Assembly (NCBI RefSeq): GCF_002090055.1
Contig: NZ_BBRH01000018.1
Span: 1 to 64,000, forward strand
Length of the DNA stretch: 64,000 bases
Direction: 5' to 3'
Origin: Demequina sp. NBRC 110051
Lineage (GTDB): Bacteria > Actinomycetota > Actinomycetes > Actinomycetales > Demequinaceae
The notes beneath the pieces were generated by a model, which made no database searches, had not been told where the DNA came from, and saw only the letters and a program-made list of their open reading frames with translations. A program made the translations under genes and the position numbers. How positions within the stretch are numbered: position 1 is the first letter of the stretch; each line of letters starts with the position of its first letter. Below are positions 26,674 to 36,415 of the stretch, in pieces.

Positions 26674-27677
26674 GCGGGGTCGTCGTCAACGGAGCCTTCC
26701 GCTCGCAACGCGTGACGGGCCAGCAGCGCTATGCCACGGAAATCGCCGACCGGCTTCTACGACTCGAGGGCGTCGTCGAGGCCCGCCCGGACGGGAGGTG
26801 GAAAGGCTCGGCCGAACGCGAGTGGGCGTGGACCCTCGTGCGGTTGCCTCGGCGTGCCGCGGGCTCGACGCTCGTATCGCTGACCTCGCGCGCGCCGCTG
26901 TCGCAGGCGCAGGCGCTAGCCGTCCACGACCTCTTCGTGCTCACCCACCCCGAGTGGTACTCGCGTCGCTACATTGCGACGCACGCGCCCGTGCTGCGGG
27001 CGCAACTGCGTCGTGCCGAGGTCATCATTGCCGTCAGCGAACCGGCCGCCGAGGAGATCCATGCCGCAGTGGGACGCGAGGCGATCGTTGCGCCGAACGC
27101 CCCGAGCGACGTGTTCCGGTCGGCACCGACCGGCTCGATCGATCCGTACGGCCTCACTCCCGGCGAGTACCTCCTCACGGTCGGCAGCCTGGACCCTCGC
27201 AAGAACCTCGACCGCCTGGCCCAGGCGTACGGTGCGCTGAGTGACGCCACCCGCCGGGCCCACCCTCTCGTCGTCGTCGGTGGGGGTGCGTCGATCTACC
27301 GAGACTCGTCCACCACGTGGCCCGCCGGTATGACCGCGCTGGGATATGTGTCCGACGAGGACCTCGCGGCCCTGTATCGCGACGCGCGCGCCGTGGTGTT
27401 CCCCTCCCTCGCGGAGGGGTTTGGACTGCCGCTGGTCGAGGCTGCCGCGGCGGGCGCACGTCACCTGGTCATCTCCGAGTTGGCCGTGTTCCGGTGGATC
27501 TGCGGCGACGGCGCGACCTACGTGAACCCGGGCTCGGTCGGCTCCATCGCCGAGGGCCTCGCGGCCGCCGTGGCCGGCAATGGTCCCGCACCGGCGGTGG
27601 ATCTCACGCGCTTCACCTGGGAGGGTTCCGCGTCGCGCATCGCGACCGCGCTCGGGCTGGCCAAGGTGCCGGCATGA
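26670..27677 (+). CDS. GT4-family glycosyltransferase
   Basis: This 335-residue GT-B enzyme has VVVNGAFRSQRVTGQQRYA at the N-terminus (acceptor side), LTVGSLDPRKNLDRLAQAY in the linker region and the donor-site motif SLAEGFGLPLVEAAAAGARHLV. It resembles rhamnosyl/mannosyl transferases of surface-polysaccharide clusters; the sugar cannot be told. The start overlaps the previous stop as ATGA, and its own stop overlaps the next start in the same way. Confidence 0.92.
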   Translation: MSGVVVNGAFRSQRVTGQQRYATEIADRLLRLEGVVEARPDGRWKGSAEREWAWTLVRLPRRAAGSTLVSLTSRAPLSQAQALAVHDLFVLTHPEWYSRRYIATHAPVLRAQLRRAEVIIAVSEPAAEEIHAAVGREAIVAPNAPSDVFRSAPTGSIDPYGLTPGEYLLTVGSLDPRKNLDRLAQAYGALSDATRRAHPLVVVGGGASIYRDSSTTWPAGMTALGYVSDEDLAALYRDARAVVFPSLAEGFGLPLVEAAAAGARHLVISELAVFRWICGDGATYVNPGSVGSIAEGLAAAVAGNGPAPAVDLTRFTWEGSASRIATALGLAKVPA

Positions 27678-28585
27678 CGCGGCCAGGCGCGACGCAACCG
27701 GGCGCGACGCAACCGCTCGGCAGCGCCGTCATCCTCGCCTCAGCGGGACGCCCCGCCCTGCTCGCGCAGGCGATGGCGCATGTCGAGAGCCAAAGCGTCG
27801 CGCCTTGCGAGCGCATCCTGTCGGTTCCCGATGCGTCGAGCCTGCCGGCGAACACCGCGGGCTGGACGGTCGTGACCGGCACCAAGGGACTTGCTGCCCA
27901 ACGCAATGCCGGGCTGGACGCGCTCTCGGGCGCTGCGGATGTCGTCGTGTTCTTCGACGACGATGCCGTGCCGCGCTCCGATTACCTCGCACAGACACTC
28001 ATCGCCTTCACCCGCTGGCCCGACCTCGCCGGGCTCACCGGCAAAGTGCTGCTCGACGGGGCCGCACACTCCTCGGGGGAGGTGTCGGTCGCGACGGCCG
28101 ATGCCGCACTTGCCCAGTCGTGGGAGGCGACCCCCAGTGGGGTGAGACACCCCCGGCGCACGCTCTACGGATGCAACTTCGCCTATCGTCTCGCGGCGGC
28201 GCCGACGCTGCGCTTCGACGCTCGGTTGCCCCTGTATTCGTGGCTTGAGGACCACGATTTTGCCCGCCGCCTCATGCGCCACGGGGCGCTCGCGGCCGTC
28301 GACGACTGCGTGGTGGTTCACCGCGGCGCCGATTCGGGAGGCCGCACCAACCACGTGCGACTGGGCTACTCGCAGCTCATGAACCCGGTGCACCTGGCTC
28401 GTTCCGGGAGCTTCCCCGCGTGGCTCGCCGGCTGGGAGATCGCCCGGCCCACGGCGAAGAACCTCGCCTATGCGGTCGCCGGTGCCCAGTCGCCGTGGCG
28501 GCGTGAGCGGCTGCGCGGCAACCTCATGGGTCTCGGCGATGCGTTGCGCGGTCGAGACACTCCCGAACGCATTGTCGAGCTATGA
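27674..28585 (+). CDS. GT2-family glycosyltransferase
   Basis: This 303-residue GT-A enzyme has AVILASAGRPALLAQAM at the start of the fold, KGLAAQRNAGLDAL, the metal-binding FFDDDAVP, and the acceptor-side LEDHDFARRLMRHG (an ED motif), as in GT2 chain-building enzymes. The N-terminus carries a doubled GATQP coded by a 15-bp direct repeat just after the start (27688-27717), which may mean the true fold begins later. It is coupled by 4-bp overlaps to both neighbours. Confidence 0.88.
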   Translation: MTRPGATQPGATQPLGSAVILASAGRPALLAQAMAHVESQSVAPCERILSVPDASSLPANTAGWTVVTGTKGLAAQRNAGLDALSGAADVVVFFDDDAVPRSDYLAQTLIAFTRWPDLAGLTGKVLLDGAAHSSGEVSVATADAALAQSWEATPSGVRHPRRTLYGCNFAYRLAAAPTLRFDARLPLYSWLEDHDFARRLMRHGALAAVDDCVVVHRGADSGGRTNHVRLGYSQLMNPVHLARSGSFPAWLAGWEIARPTAKNLAYAVAGAQSPWRRERLRGNLMGLGDALRGRDTPERIVEL

Positions 28586-30654
28586 ACGGCGCACCGCCCG
28601 CGCGTAGTCGTGGGCGCCGCACCGTCATCCTGGTTGCGGTGGTGGCCGTGCTCCTTGCCGTGGCCACGGTGGTCTGGTGGCTGGGGCGCGCAGGCCCGCC
28701 CACCGACATTGCCGTGACTGCGTCGTCCACCCTGCCCGGCACGAGCGCCCAGGCGCTCGTGGAGCGCGCGCGGGCGACGCCCGCACCATCGGTCAGTGCG
28801 GCCACCGCCCCCGTGAGGGCCACGCGCACCGCGACGTGGGCGTCCGACGGCGAGACCAGCGGCGCATGGGTGAGGCTGACCTGGGCGGAGCCGACCGCCG
28901 TGAGCCGCATCCGCATTGACGGCGCCGGCGGCTCGTACACGTCCGCCGTTGTCGAGTTTGACGACGGCAGCGCCGTCCACGTCACGCCCGATGGCGACGG
29001 GGACGTTCTGGTCGATATCGAGGAACGGACCGCGCGGACCGCGACCCTACGCTTCGCGAGCTTTGCAGCGACGGCCACGTCGGTGGGTCTGCACGCCTTC
29101 CTCATCGACGACGGCGGAGCGGAGGTGCGCCAGCCCAGCGGCGCTACCATCAGCAGCTCGAGCGGCGCCGCTGCTCAGGTCGCAGACGGGGACATCGCGA
29201 CGGGAGACACCGGAGCCACGTGGGTCTCCACGGAGGCCGATGCATGGGTCGCCTACTCGTGGGACACCCCGGTCGCGATCGCGAGCGTTCAGGTGGCCGC
29301 CCGAGACCAGAATTCAACCGGGGCGACCCTCCACTTTGGTGACGGCAGCAGCGTGCCCATCGCCGGCATCGGACCCGACCCTCCACCGGTCACCACGGTG
29401 GCCTTCACGCCCCGCACGGTGACGTCGGTGCGGCTTGAACTCGACTCGCCCACGACTCTCGTCGAGGAGTTCGTGCCGTACGGATCGGAGTCGACGCCAC
29501 CCGTGTGGCCCGTGAGCGACGGCCTGGCCGTCACCGCGGTCGACGGCGCCGAGTGCTCGGCGCCGGCGGCAATCAACAAGGCGTCGGTCAGCCCGCCGCT
29601 CAGCCTCGTGTGCCCGCCGGTAGGAGCACGAGTGGGACCGGAGGCGACCATCGTGGTCGCCGGACCGCCTGGGCAGGTGGTCAGCGCCACGGCGTGGCTC
29701 TCCGACGACTCGGGCGGGGCGCCGGGCGATGTCGCGGCGAGTGTGGTGGGGAGCACGGGCACCGCGACCCTCACCTTTTCCACCACCGACCTTCCTCATG
29801 GCCCCTTCGCGGTGCGACTCGACACTCCGGGTGCCGCGGCGCCGTTGTACGTGCAACTGGTCAACGAGGCAGGCGAGGTCGTCACCGCCGAGTCGACGGC
29901 GCCGCCGGGCGCTACCGTGCAGTTTGTCGAGGAGTTCGACTCTCCCCTGTCCGTAACGTGGGACGGCACGGGCGCGACGTATGCGGGGACCAAGCCTGCC
30001 GGCGACACGGGGTCGGAATTCGGCGAGGCGGTCTTTGTCGATCCCGCCCAGGGCCGCGAGCTGCTCGCGGCCGATGAGGGCTGGCTGCGCATCCGCGTCG
30101 CGCCGCTCGACGGCGAGGATCCGTGGGGTTGGGATCGTCAGTTCGGCAGCGGGCTACTGTCGTCGACGGCGGTTGGCGGGGCCGGCTTTTCCGCGCAGTA
30201 CGGGTATTTTGAAGCGCGCATGCTGGCTCCGGCAGGCCGAGGCACGTGGCCCGCCTTCTGGATGCTCGACACCGGCAGCGCCGTCAACCCCGAGGGCCCT
30301 GCGGGCGAGGTCGATGCCGTCGAGCTGTACGGCCACAATCCGTCCGGCTCATGCCACTCGGCTCACAACTGGCCCGCCGGATCGGGAGACGTCACGGGCA
30401 CGCCCTGCCTCGAGGACAACGGGCACGGGGACTGGGCGCTGTCATGGCACACCTACGGCGTGCGCATCCGGCCCGGCGGGGCGGAGTACTTCATCGACGG
30501 CGACCACGTGGCGACGCAAGACGGCCTCATCCGTGACTCGCTGCCGTACTTCTTCATGGTCAACCTCGCCCTTGGCGGCGGGTGGCCCGTGGCGCTCGAC
30601 CCGACAGGCGGCGTCGCGGACCTCTATGTCGATTGGATTCGCGTCTCGACGTGA
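28582..30654 (+). CDS. Membrane-anchored GH16 glycanase with two discoidin-like domains
   Basis: This 690-residue protein has an N-terminal anchor (VILVAVVAVLLAVATVVWWL, residues ~15-35), two F5/8C/discoidin-like beta-sandwich segments (about 40-185 and 190-305), an Ig-like region (about 330-435) and a C-terminal GH16 domain. GH16 has the catalytic ExDxxE as EVDAVE, with nucleophile E576, D578 and acid/base E581, plus WPAFWML and FFMVNLALGGGWP. It should cut or remodel a beta-glucan/galactan outside the membrane. Being coupled to the transferase genes suggests it acts on the polymer made here, e.g. for length control or release; that is inference. Confidence 0.87.
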   Translation: MNGAPPARSRGRRTVILVAVVAVLLAVATVVWWLGRAGPPTDIAVTASSTLPGTSAQALVERARATPAPSVSAATAPVRATRTATWASDGETSGAWVRLTWAEPTAVSRIRIDGAGGSYTSAVVEFDDGSAVHVTPDGDGDVLVDIEERTARTATLRFASFAATATSVGLHAFLIDDGGAEVRQPSGATISSSSGAAAQVADGDIATGDTGATWVSTEADAWVAYSWDTPVAIASVQVAARDQNSTGATLHFGDGSSVPIAGIGPDPPPVTTVAFTPRTVTSVRLELDSPTTLVEEFVPYGSESTPPVWPVSDGLAVTAVDGAECSAPAAINKASVSPPLSLVCPPVGARVGPEATIVVAGPPGQVVSATAWLSDDSGGAPGDVAASVVGSTGTATLTFSTTDLPHGPFAVRLDTPGAAAPLYVQLVNEAGEVVTAESTAPPGATVQFVEEFDSPLSVTWDGTGATYAGTKPAGDTGSEFGEAVFVDPAQGRELLAADEGWLRIRVAPLDGEDPWGWDRQFGSGLLSSTAVGGAGFSAQYGYFEARMLAPAGRGTWPAFWMLDTGSAVNPEGPAGEVDAVELYGHNPSGSCHSAHNWPAGSGDVTGTPCLEDNGHGDWALSWHTYGVRIRPGGAEYFIDGDHVATQDGLIRDSLPYFFMVNLALGGGWPVALDPTGGVADLYVDWIRVST

Positions 30655-30655
30655 C

Positions 30656-31672
30656 TCAGGCCGCCGCGGCTACGGGCGCGGCCGCAGCCGCCCCTTGGCT
30701 AAACCGCGCCTCAATGAGGCGGCGCGCCACGCCTTCGGGAGCGAGCAGGGTGACGACGGACCAGCCCGCGACCAAGATGCGGTGCTTGACCGGCTCCGGT
30801 CCCGGCGCGAAGGGGGCCGCGAGCGCATTGCGCAGCATTCGCGCGCGGGAATCCGTGGGGATGGGGTGTTCATCGGGTCGCAGGCGCCGGTGCGCGACCC
30901 TCAGTTGGAGCAGGTGGCGGCCACGGAACAGCGGCGCCAGGCCGTCGGCCTCGCGGCCCGACACCTCGAGCGCGAAAAGGTGCCGGCGATACGCCTGGTC
31001 GACCTGCTCGCCGAAGCGGGCATCGTCGATCAAGAGGAAACTGCGGTTGTCGCCGTGAAGTCGATAGCGCACCAGAGGGATGGGGACGGTCACCACGTCA
31101 CCGAGGAAGGGCGCGGCGGCCAGCGTGGACGCGTCGGTGTCCTCGCCGCAGCGATCCGTGAGCGGGAAGAGCCGCTCGAGGAAGTCACGCGCGTAGGCAT
31201 TACCCGAACCAGGTGGCGTGGGATAGGCGGCCGTGGCGATCATCCAGCGCCTCACCTGTGCGGCGGTCGGCGGCGGATCGAGCACAGGGAACACGCCGCC
31301 GGCCGGTCGGCCCTCACCGTCGATACGAGTCATCGGAAACTGCACCTTGCTCACGCCCGGCCGCATGGCCTGATCGAGGTGCTCGGCGATCGCCGGCTCG
31401 AGCACGTCATCGGAGTCGAGGAAGATGACGACATCGCCCGTGGAGGCCGCATACCCCGCGTTGCATGCGGCGCGCGGTCCCGCGTTGTCTTGAAAGATGG
31501 CGGTGATCGTGTCGCCGTAGGAGGCGATGATCTCCCGTGAACGGTCCGTCGAGCCGTCGTCGACGACGATCACCTCGACGTCGGGCCAGCGCACCGCGAG
31601 AGCGCTATCGATCGCGGCCCCCACGTATGCCTCGTAGTTGTAGTTCGGCATGACCACGCTGAGTCGGCGCAT
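30656..31672 (-). CDS. GT2-family glycosyltransferase
   Basis: This 338-residue GT-A enzyme begins LSVVMPNYNYEAYVGAAIDSAL, then VIVVDDGSTDRSREI, GPRAACNAGYA and the metal-site FLDSDDVLEP, a textbook GT2 series. The C-terminal third is less conserved and ends in an Ala-rich tail. ATG 31672 follows GGGGGAG by five bases. It converges with the GH16 gene with one base between the stops, and is divergent from the flippase. Confidence 0.92.
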   Translation of the reverse strand: MRRLSVVMPNYNYEAYVGAAIDSALAVRWPDVEVIVVDDGSTDRSREIIASYGDTITAIFQDNAGPRAACNAGYAASTGDVVIFLDSDDVLEPAIAEHLDQAMRPGVSKVQFPMTRIDGEGRPAGGVFPVLDPPPTAAQVRRWMIATAAYPTPPGSGNAYARDFLERLFPLTDRCGEDTDASTLAAAPFLGDVVTVPIPLVRYRLHGDNRSFLLIDDARFGEQVDQAYRRHLFALEVSGREADGLAPLFRGRHLLQLRVAHRRLRPDEHPIPTDSRARMLRNALAAPFAPGPEPVKHRILVAGWSVVTLLAPEGVARRLIEARFSQGAAAAAPVAAAA

Positions 31673-31854
31673 CGGATCTCCCCCATCACGACGTGCGCGC
31701 GCGGCGCGCCCCCCGGCGGCACCGTCACGATGGCCACAGTTTAGCGACGGCCTGCCCTTGAGCGCAGGGCGAAAGCGAAACTCGGCTCCACCGATGGCAC
31801 GGGCAAGCATCCTCCCCTACTGTGAGAAGCATCGGCCGACGGGGGGAGGCGGAG

Positions 31855-33183
31855 ATGACTGCTGTTTCCGACGCGTCTCCCGGCTACCGTCGCGCGACGC
31901 TGCTCATGACCTCCACGAGCATGCTCGTGCCGCTCGGAGGCCTCGTCACCGCGCCGGTCCTCGCCCAGGGCCTCGGCGCCGCCGGTCGCGGCGAGCTCGC
32001 CGCGGCGCTCGCTCCCGCGACCCTCATGCTCGGGATTGCCACGCTGGGCCTTCCCGAGGCGCTCACCTTTTTCATCGCCAAGCGCCCCAGCATCACGCGA
32101 CGGGCGCTTGCCTGGGCGAGCCTCGCGACCGTGGGACTCGGCGCCGTCAGCGTAGCCCTTGTCTGGGCGCTGTTGCCGTTCCTCTCGGCGGGCGATCCCG
32201 AGCTCGCACGGCTCATCCTCGTCGCGACCATCTGGAACGTGCCCGCGCTCGTCGTCGCCGTGCTGCGAGGAGCCGCGACGGGACGGCAATGGTGGGGGCT
32301 GGTGGCGTGGGAACGCATTGCGCTCACGGTCGCACGCGTGGGGGTCCTTTTCGCGCTCTTGATCGCCGGGCGCCTCACGGTCGAGACCGCCGTGCTCGCG
32401 AGCGTCATCATGCCGGTCCTCTCGGGGCTCGTCTACGTCGGGCTCCTGCGACGACCGCCCGCGGGAGCAGACCACGACGTCGAGGATTCTCGTGTGGCCG
32501 CCCCGATGTTCCGCTACGGCTCCGTGGTGTGGCTCGGCAGCATTGCCAGCATGGTGATCGGCCGTCTCGCCGGGCTGCTCATGCTTCCCATGGCGGGCGC
32601 CGAGGCGCTGGGCCTGTACACGGTCGCGACCACCATCGCGGACGTGCCGCTCGTGGTGGCACTCGCCGTCCAAGGGACCCTGTTCGGCGTCAGCAGTCGC
32701 TCCTCGGACGTCACGCGTGTCACGAGCACGTCCCGCATTTCACTGGTGATCGGGCTGGCGGGCGTGATGGTCATGGGCGTCACGTTGCCGTGGTGGCTGG
32801 GCCCGCTCTTTGGCGACGAGTTCACCGCGGCCGCGTGGCCTACGGTCATCCTGCTGGCCTCGGCGGTGGTCCTCATCCCAGGCTTGATGGCGTCGAGCGG
32901 GTTGGCGGCATGGGGTCGGCCGGCGCTGCGTTCCGCTGCCTTGTTCGCATCGCTTGTCGTGTACGCGGCGGCGTTCGTCCTCCTCGTTCCGACCTGGGGA
33001 GCCTGGGGTGCGGCATGCGCCGGGATCGCGGGCACCACTACGCTGACGGCCTTCTCCGTCCTCACCGGGGCACGGGTGCTCTCGGTCAGCGCTCGCGAGT
33101 TTCTCGTCCCGGGCCGCGCCGACATGATCCTTGCCAGGGACGAGGTAGCAGCGCTCCTCGGGCGCCTTTCCGGCCGGCGCTGA
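31855..33183 (+). CDS. Wzx-type polysaccharide flippase
   Basis: This 442-residue membrane protein has about 12 hydrophobic segments in the MOP-superfamily (Wzx/MATE) pattern: the early GGLVTAPVLAQGLGAAGRGELAAAL, a central FRYGSVVWLGSIASMVIGRL, and LGLYTVATTIADVPL. It should move the lipid-linked repeat unit to the outer face for the Wzy polymerase. ATG 31855 follows GGGGGGAGG. It is monocistronic in its direction and converges with the sulfotransferase gene. Confidence 0.87.
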   Translation: MTAVSDASPGYRRATLLMTSTSMLVPLGGLVTAPVLAQGLGAAGRGELAAALAPATLMLGIATLGLPEALTFFIAKRPSITRRALAWASLATVGLGAVSVALVWALLPFLSAGDPELARLILVATIWNVPALVVAVLRGAATGRQWWGLVAWERIALTVARVGVLFALLIAGRLTVETAVLASVIMPVLSGLVYVGLLRRPPAGADHDVEDSRVAAPMFRYGSVVWLGSIASMVIGRLAGLLMLPMAGAEALGLYTVATTIADVPLVVALAVQGTLFGVSSRSSDVTRVTSTSRISLVIGLAGVMVMGVTLPWWLGPLFGDEFTAAAWPTVILLASAVVLIPGLMASSGLAAWGRPALRSAALFASLVVYAAAFVLLVPTWGAWGAACAGIAGTTTLTAFSVLTGARVLSVSAREFLVPGRADMILARDEVAALLGRLSGRR

Positions 33184-33235
33184 CGCGCCGCGAGAATCGC
33201 ACCGGCAACAGGACAGCGCTCACACGCCGCCCTCA

Positions 33236-34210
33236 TCACGCCGTGGCGGCGATATCCCCCGTCCCCATGGCGAGCGCGCTCAGTTGCTCCCAGAGGGCGC
33301 CGGCCTCGTCCTCGATGCGCCCGGCCACGTCCGCGCCGAGCCGCGCGCGCCACGCATCGGCGACGGCACGGCTGTCACGTTGGAGCGCATGCTGGCGGTG
33401 CTGCGCGGGATCCACCTGAGACGAGGTGCTGTCCGCGATCACTTTGCGTTCGATGCGCGGGGTCCACATCAAACCCAGGTGCGAGAACAGCGCACGGTAC
33501 TGGTCGACAGGGGCCTCACACACGTTCTCGTGCGACATATAGATCCACGAGGGGTGGAGGTCGCGCAAGACGAGTGCCGCGTGAGCGAAGAGCTTCCATT
33601 GAAGGATGAGCGCTCCGAGGCGGTCGTCTGGGTCCGCGCGGTAGCGTGCGATCTCGGCCGCAAGCGGCGGCGCAAACCTCTTCACGATCTTGGGTTGCCG
33701 GAGCAGTGAATCGACCTCGCAGGGCCACTCGAGCTTGAGGTAACTGCTGATCATCCCTGCCGGATGACGCACCATCATCACGACGAGCGCGCCGTATTGC
33801 GCCTCGAGCCACTCTGCCGCGAAGAACGCCAAGGGATCCTTGAAGAGCGTACGGCGCGCTCCCGCGTAGCGACCGGGAGCGCGAACCGCCTCGTGAACCG
33901 CGAGATGCGCCGGCAGTTCGGCACGAAAGCCCGTGCCCAGCCGCGCCGCCCGCGCCGTGGCGCGCACCCTTGGGCCTAGCCGACCCATGTCCACGAGCGT
34001 CGCCACGTCGGCAATCGCATCGGCTGGCGCTGCAGGGTCCACGTACTGATAGCGCTCGTTCACGCGCAGCGGGTGGGGCGCCTCGTCGTTGAACGGCTCG
34101 TACAGATAGAAGACCTCCGACGCCGCCCCCACGGTCGACCCGACCCACGTGGTGCCCGAGCGTGGGCAGCCCGTGACCACGATCGGCCGAGCCCCCCGCA
34201 CCGCGCTCAT
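33236..34210 (-). CDS. PAPS-dependent sulfotransferase
   Basis: This 324-residue enzyme has the 5'-phosphosulfate loop GCPRSGTTWVG (residues ~14-24) and the 3'-phosphate motif MMVRHPAGMISSYLK, the two PAPS-binding signatures. In this locus a carbohydrate acceptor is the natural inference, giving a sulfated surface polymer. It is the last gene of a three-gene leftward unit with the DUF6473-like protein and a transferase; its start overlaps the DUF6473 stop by 4 bp. No PAPS-making genes are in the window. Confidence 0.87.
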   Translation of the reverse strand: MSAVRGARPIVVTGCPRSGTTWVGSTVGAASEVFYLYEPFNDEAPHPLRVNERYQYVDPAAPADAIADVATLVDMGRLGPRVRATARAARLGTGFRAELPAHLAVHEAVRAPGRYAGARRTLFKDPLAFFAAEWLEAQYGALVVMMVRHPAGMISSYLKLEWPCEVDSLLRQPKIVKRFAPPLAAEIARYRADPDDRLGALILQWKLFAHAALVLRDLHPSWIYMSHENVCEAPVDQYRALFSHLGLMWTPRIERKVIADSTSSQVDPAQHRQHALQRDSRAVADAWRARLGADVAGRIEDEAGALWEQLSALAMGTGDIAATA

Positions 34211-35202
34211 GCCCGGGCCCCAGAACGGCGCTCCGGCGTGGTCGCCGTGGATCGCTTCACGAGGGCGCGCACCGGCTCGACCAGTGCTGCGCAGACATCC
34301 TCATGCATCTGCGGGGACGGATAGTAGGGATTGTCCGTGCGCACCTCGGCAAGGTCGGGACGGTCCCTGCCGTAGTCGACGGAGATGCGCTCGCCGGTGA
34401 ATCGGCTGACGAGAGGCTGCGGAGAGCCACGGTCCGTGACGCAGCGCACGTAGGCGTCGGCCCAAGGACGCACCGCTCGGACCATGCTGGGCGTGACCAA
34501 CTGCGGGTAGTCGCCGAACATCGCATTGACGTCGTCGTAGCGTTGCCACCACCACGCCGCTCTCGGCGTGCGGTGAAGCCAAGTCCTGCGCTTGGAGAAC
34601 CACAGCACGACCGTGGGCGCGGTGATGGCACTCATGAGTTCGCCGTAACTGTCGACCCACGCTGTGCGGGTTTCGTCGAGCACCTTGACCACCTCATGCG
34701 GGCCTTTCAGGACGCGCCAAGCCTTGCGCAGTGGGCCGGGGAGCCGACGAAGGCGATCGTCGTGCTCGGCAAGGAGCCCCGCGTAGGCATGCGCAGCGGA
34801 GACCTGTTCACCCGTCGCGCGGTCGGTCAGGAGTTCGAGGCCGCCACTGGCGAAACGACTGTTGTCCTCACTCCGTGCAGACATCACCTGCACCACCACC
34901 GCCGCGGCACCGTTGATCAGCGGCAACAGCTCCGGATGGCGGACATAGAACCGTGGGCCCGCCCCGCCATAGCCAAGGTTCACGACCGGCATCCCGAGCT
35001 CAGCCTCGAGCAACTGCGGATACGGCTGGGCGACAAAGCACCCGAACGTTTGCGCCGCTCCCAGGCACACCACGTAGCGACCGCGTTCGAGCGCCCGCGG
35101 CCGCGGACCCCGGAACCACAGTTGCGACCCGCCGTGTTGATACATCTCGTAGTCGACGACGTCCCAGTCGCGGGCCTGATATCCCGACAGGTGATCGGCC
35201 AT
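34207..35202 (-). CDS. DUF6473-like protein
   Basis: This 331-residue protein of unknown function contains VDYEMYQHGGSQLWFRGPR, VVCLGAAQTFGCFVAQPYP, PVVNLGYGGAGPRFYV and VVQVMSARSEDNSRF. This order resembles the DUF6473 family as I remember it from Rhodobacterales surface-polysaccharide and sulfotransferase settings; that family label should be tested. The LGAAQTFG and NLGYGGAG blocks are reminiscent of an SGNH-hydrolase fold. It is cytoplasmic by sequence. ATG 35202 follows GGGAGG. It lies between a glycosyltransferase and the sulfotransferase, which suggests a polymer-modifying role. Confidence 0.7.
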   Translation of the reverse strand: MADHLSGYQARDWDVVDYEMYQHGGSQLWFRGPRPRALERGRYVVCLGAAQTFGCFVAQPYPQLLEAELGMPVVNLGYGGAGPRFYVRHPELLPLINGAAAVVVQVMSARSEDNSRFASGGLELLTDRATGEQVSAAHAYAGLLAEHDDRLRRLPGPLRKAWRVLKGPHEVVKVLDETRTAWVDSYGELMSAITAPTVVLWFSKRRTWLHRTPRAAWWWQRYDDVNAMFGDYPQLVTPSMVRAVRPWADAYVRCVTDRGSPQPLVSRFTGERISVDYGRDRPDLAEVRTDNPYYPSPQMHEDVCAALVEPVRALVKRSTATTPERRSGARA

Positions 35203-35203
35203 G

Positions 35204-36247
35204 TCAGCGCCTCCCCTCAGGCACCAGCACGTGCGGTTGCCGTGCAAGAAATGCGCGATATGCCTGCTCACAGGCCGCGTCGCCGAAGAGTTCTACGGCC
35301 TTGGGGGTGAGGTCTGCGTCACGCAGAGTGGTCCACCGCCGCGCTATGTCCTCAACGGTATCGGCCAACCGAGAATCGCTATCGAAGACCATCACACCGT
35401 CGCCCTCGCTCGCCACCCAGTCGATGAAGGGGCTGCGGCGCGCGAGCACCATGCGCACGCGCCCCACACCCGCAAAGAACGCCCCGGAGACCAGGTTGGC
35501 GCCCTCACGATGCGGCAACAGCAACACGTCCTGATCCCCCAACGTGTCGAAGAACTCGGCTTCAGAGAGGAACCGATTCTCGATCGAAACCATGCCGTCA
35601 AGCCCGCGCCGCGCGACGATTTCGCGAAGCCTCGCGACGTACTCACCGTCGCCGCGTCCCGCGATGAGCAGCGGCACCTGTGGAGGCCACACCTCGAGTA
35701 CCTCAGCAAGGTGCTTGTACGGACGGATCGCGCCCATCGCCGCGAAATGCGGAACGTCGCGGTCGTGACGAGGGGGAGAACCGATGGGTTCGCTATACAG
35801 CGGATGCGGCAGGTAGTGAGCGCCATATCGCTCGGCGAAGCTCGGGTCGTGGACGACCTTGGCATCGGCCACTGACCTCAAAAGCCGTACCGCAGCCCGT
35901 GAGAGCCAGCGCAAGGAATCCTTGACGTCATGCACCTCGTGGTCGTGCACCACGTGCACCACCCGTGCGCGCGCGGTGATCAGGATGGCGGTGTAGGCGA
36001 GGAACTCGGCGAGTCCCCTGATGCTCACTCCGCGGGCCTTCACCCCCACGGTGAACACCCGGTTTTCGAGCCAGTGCACCATGACCGTGTTCTCTCGCGC
36101 CCACAGCCCCCGACATCGGCCCGTGACAACCGCCTTGAGAGACAACGGACGGGGCTCGTAGCCGCAGCGAGCCAACAACTCGATCTGACGCGAGATGTAC
36201 GCGTTCTCCGTATTGGTGAACGGGTTCACAAAAATGATCGATTGCAT
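35204..36247 (-). CDS. GT4-like glycosyltransferase
   Basis: This 347-residue GT-B protein has IIFVNPFTNTENAYISRQIELLARCGY (acceptor side, given by its ends), VVHVVHDHEVHD, GAIRPYKHLAEVLEVW and LLPHREGANLVSGAFFAGVGRVRMVLAR at the donor site, where the usual EAxAxGxPV is degenerate. It is cytoplasmic. It leads the three-gene unit to the DUF6473-like and sulfotransferase genes (next start 1 base past the stop). The leader has TATGGT and a run of six G (36305-36310, reverse strand). Confidence 0.82.
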   Translation of the reverse strand: MQSIIFVNPFTNTENAYISRQIELLARCGYEPRPLSLKAVVTGRCRGLWARENTVMVHWLENRVFTVGVKARGVSIRGLAEFLAYTAILITARARVVHVVHDHEVHDVKDSLRWLSRAAVRLLRSVADAKVVHDPSFAERYGAHYLPHPLYSEPIGSPPRHDRDVPHFAAMGAIRPYKHLAEVLEVWPPQVPLLIAGRGDGEYVARLREIVARRGLDGMVSIENRFLSEAEFFDTLGDQDVLLLPHREGANLVSGAFFAGVGRVRMVLARRSPFIDWVASEGDGVMVFDSDSRLADTVEDIARRWTTLRDADLTPKAVELFGDAACEQAYRAFLARQPHVLVPEGRR

Positions 36248-36415
36248 GAGCGCCTACCTTTCGGTCCCCACCGAGGCGTCTGCGAGGCGCGGCCAACCCG
36301 CGCTCCCCCCTGCCTCACACCATAGCCACGACCGGCCTCCACCGCGAGGGCAATGCCGAAGTTACCGAGCGCCGCGCGGCTCGTAGCCCTACATTGGGCC
36401 ATGGGGGGAACGACA

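Noticed and set aside
28582..30654. GH16 protein as a transporter-linked polysaccharide lyase or carrageenase
   Set aside because: The ExDxxE motif defines GH16 hydrolysis/transglycosylation, and nothing in the sequence singles out carrageenan; only the family can be stated.
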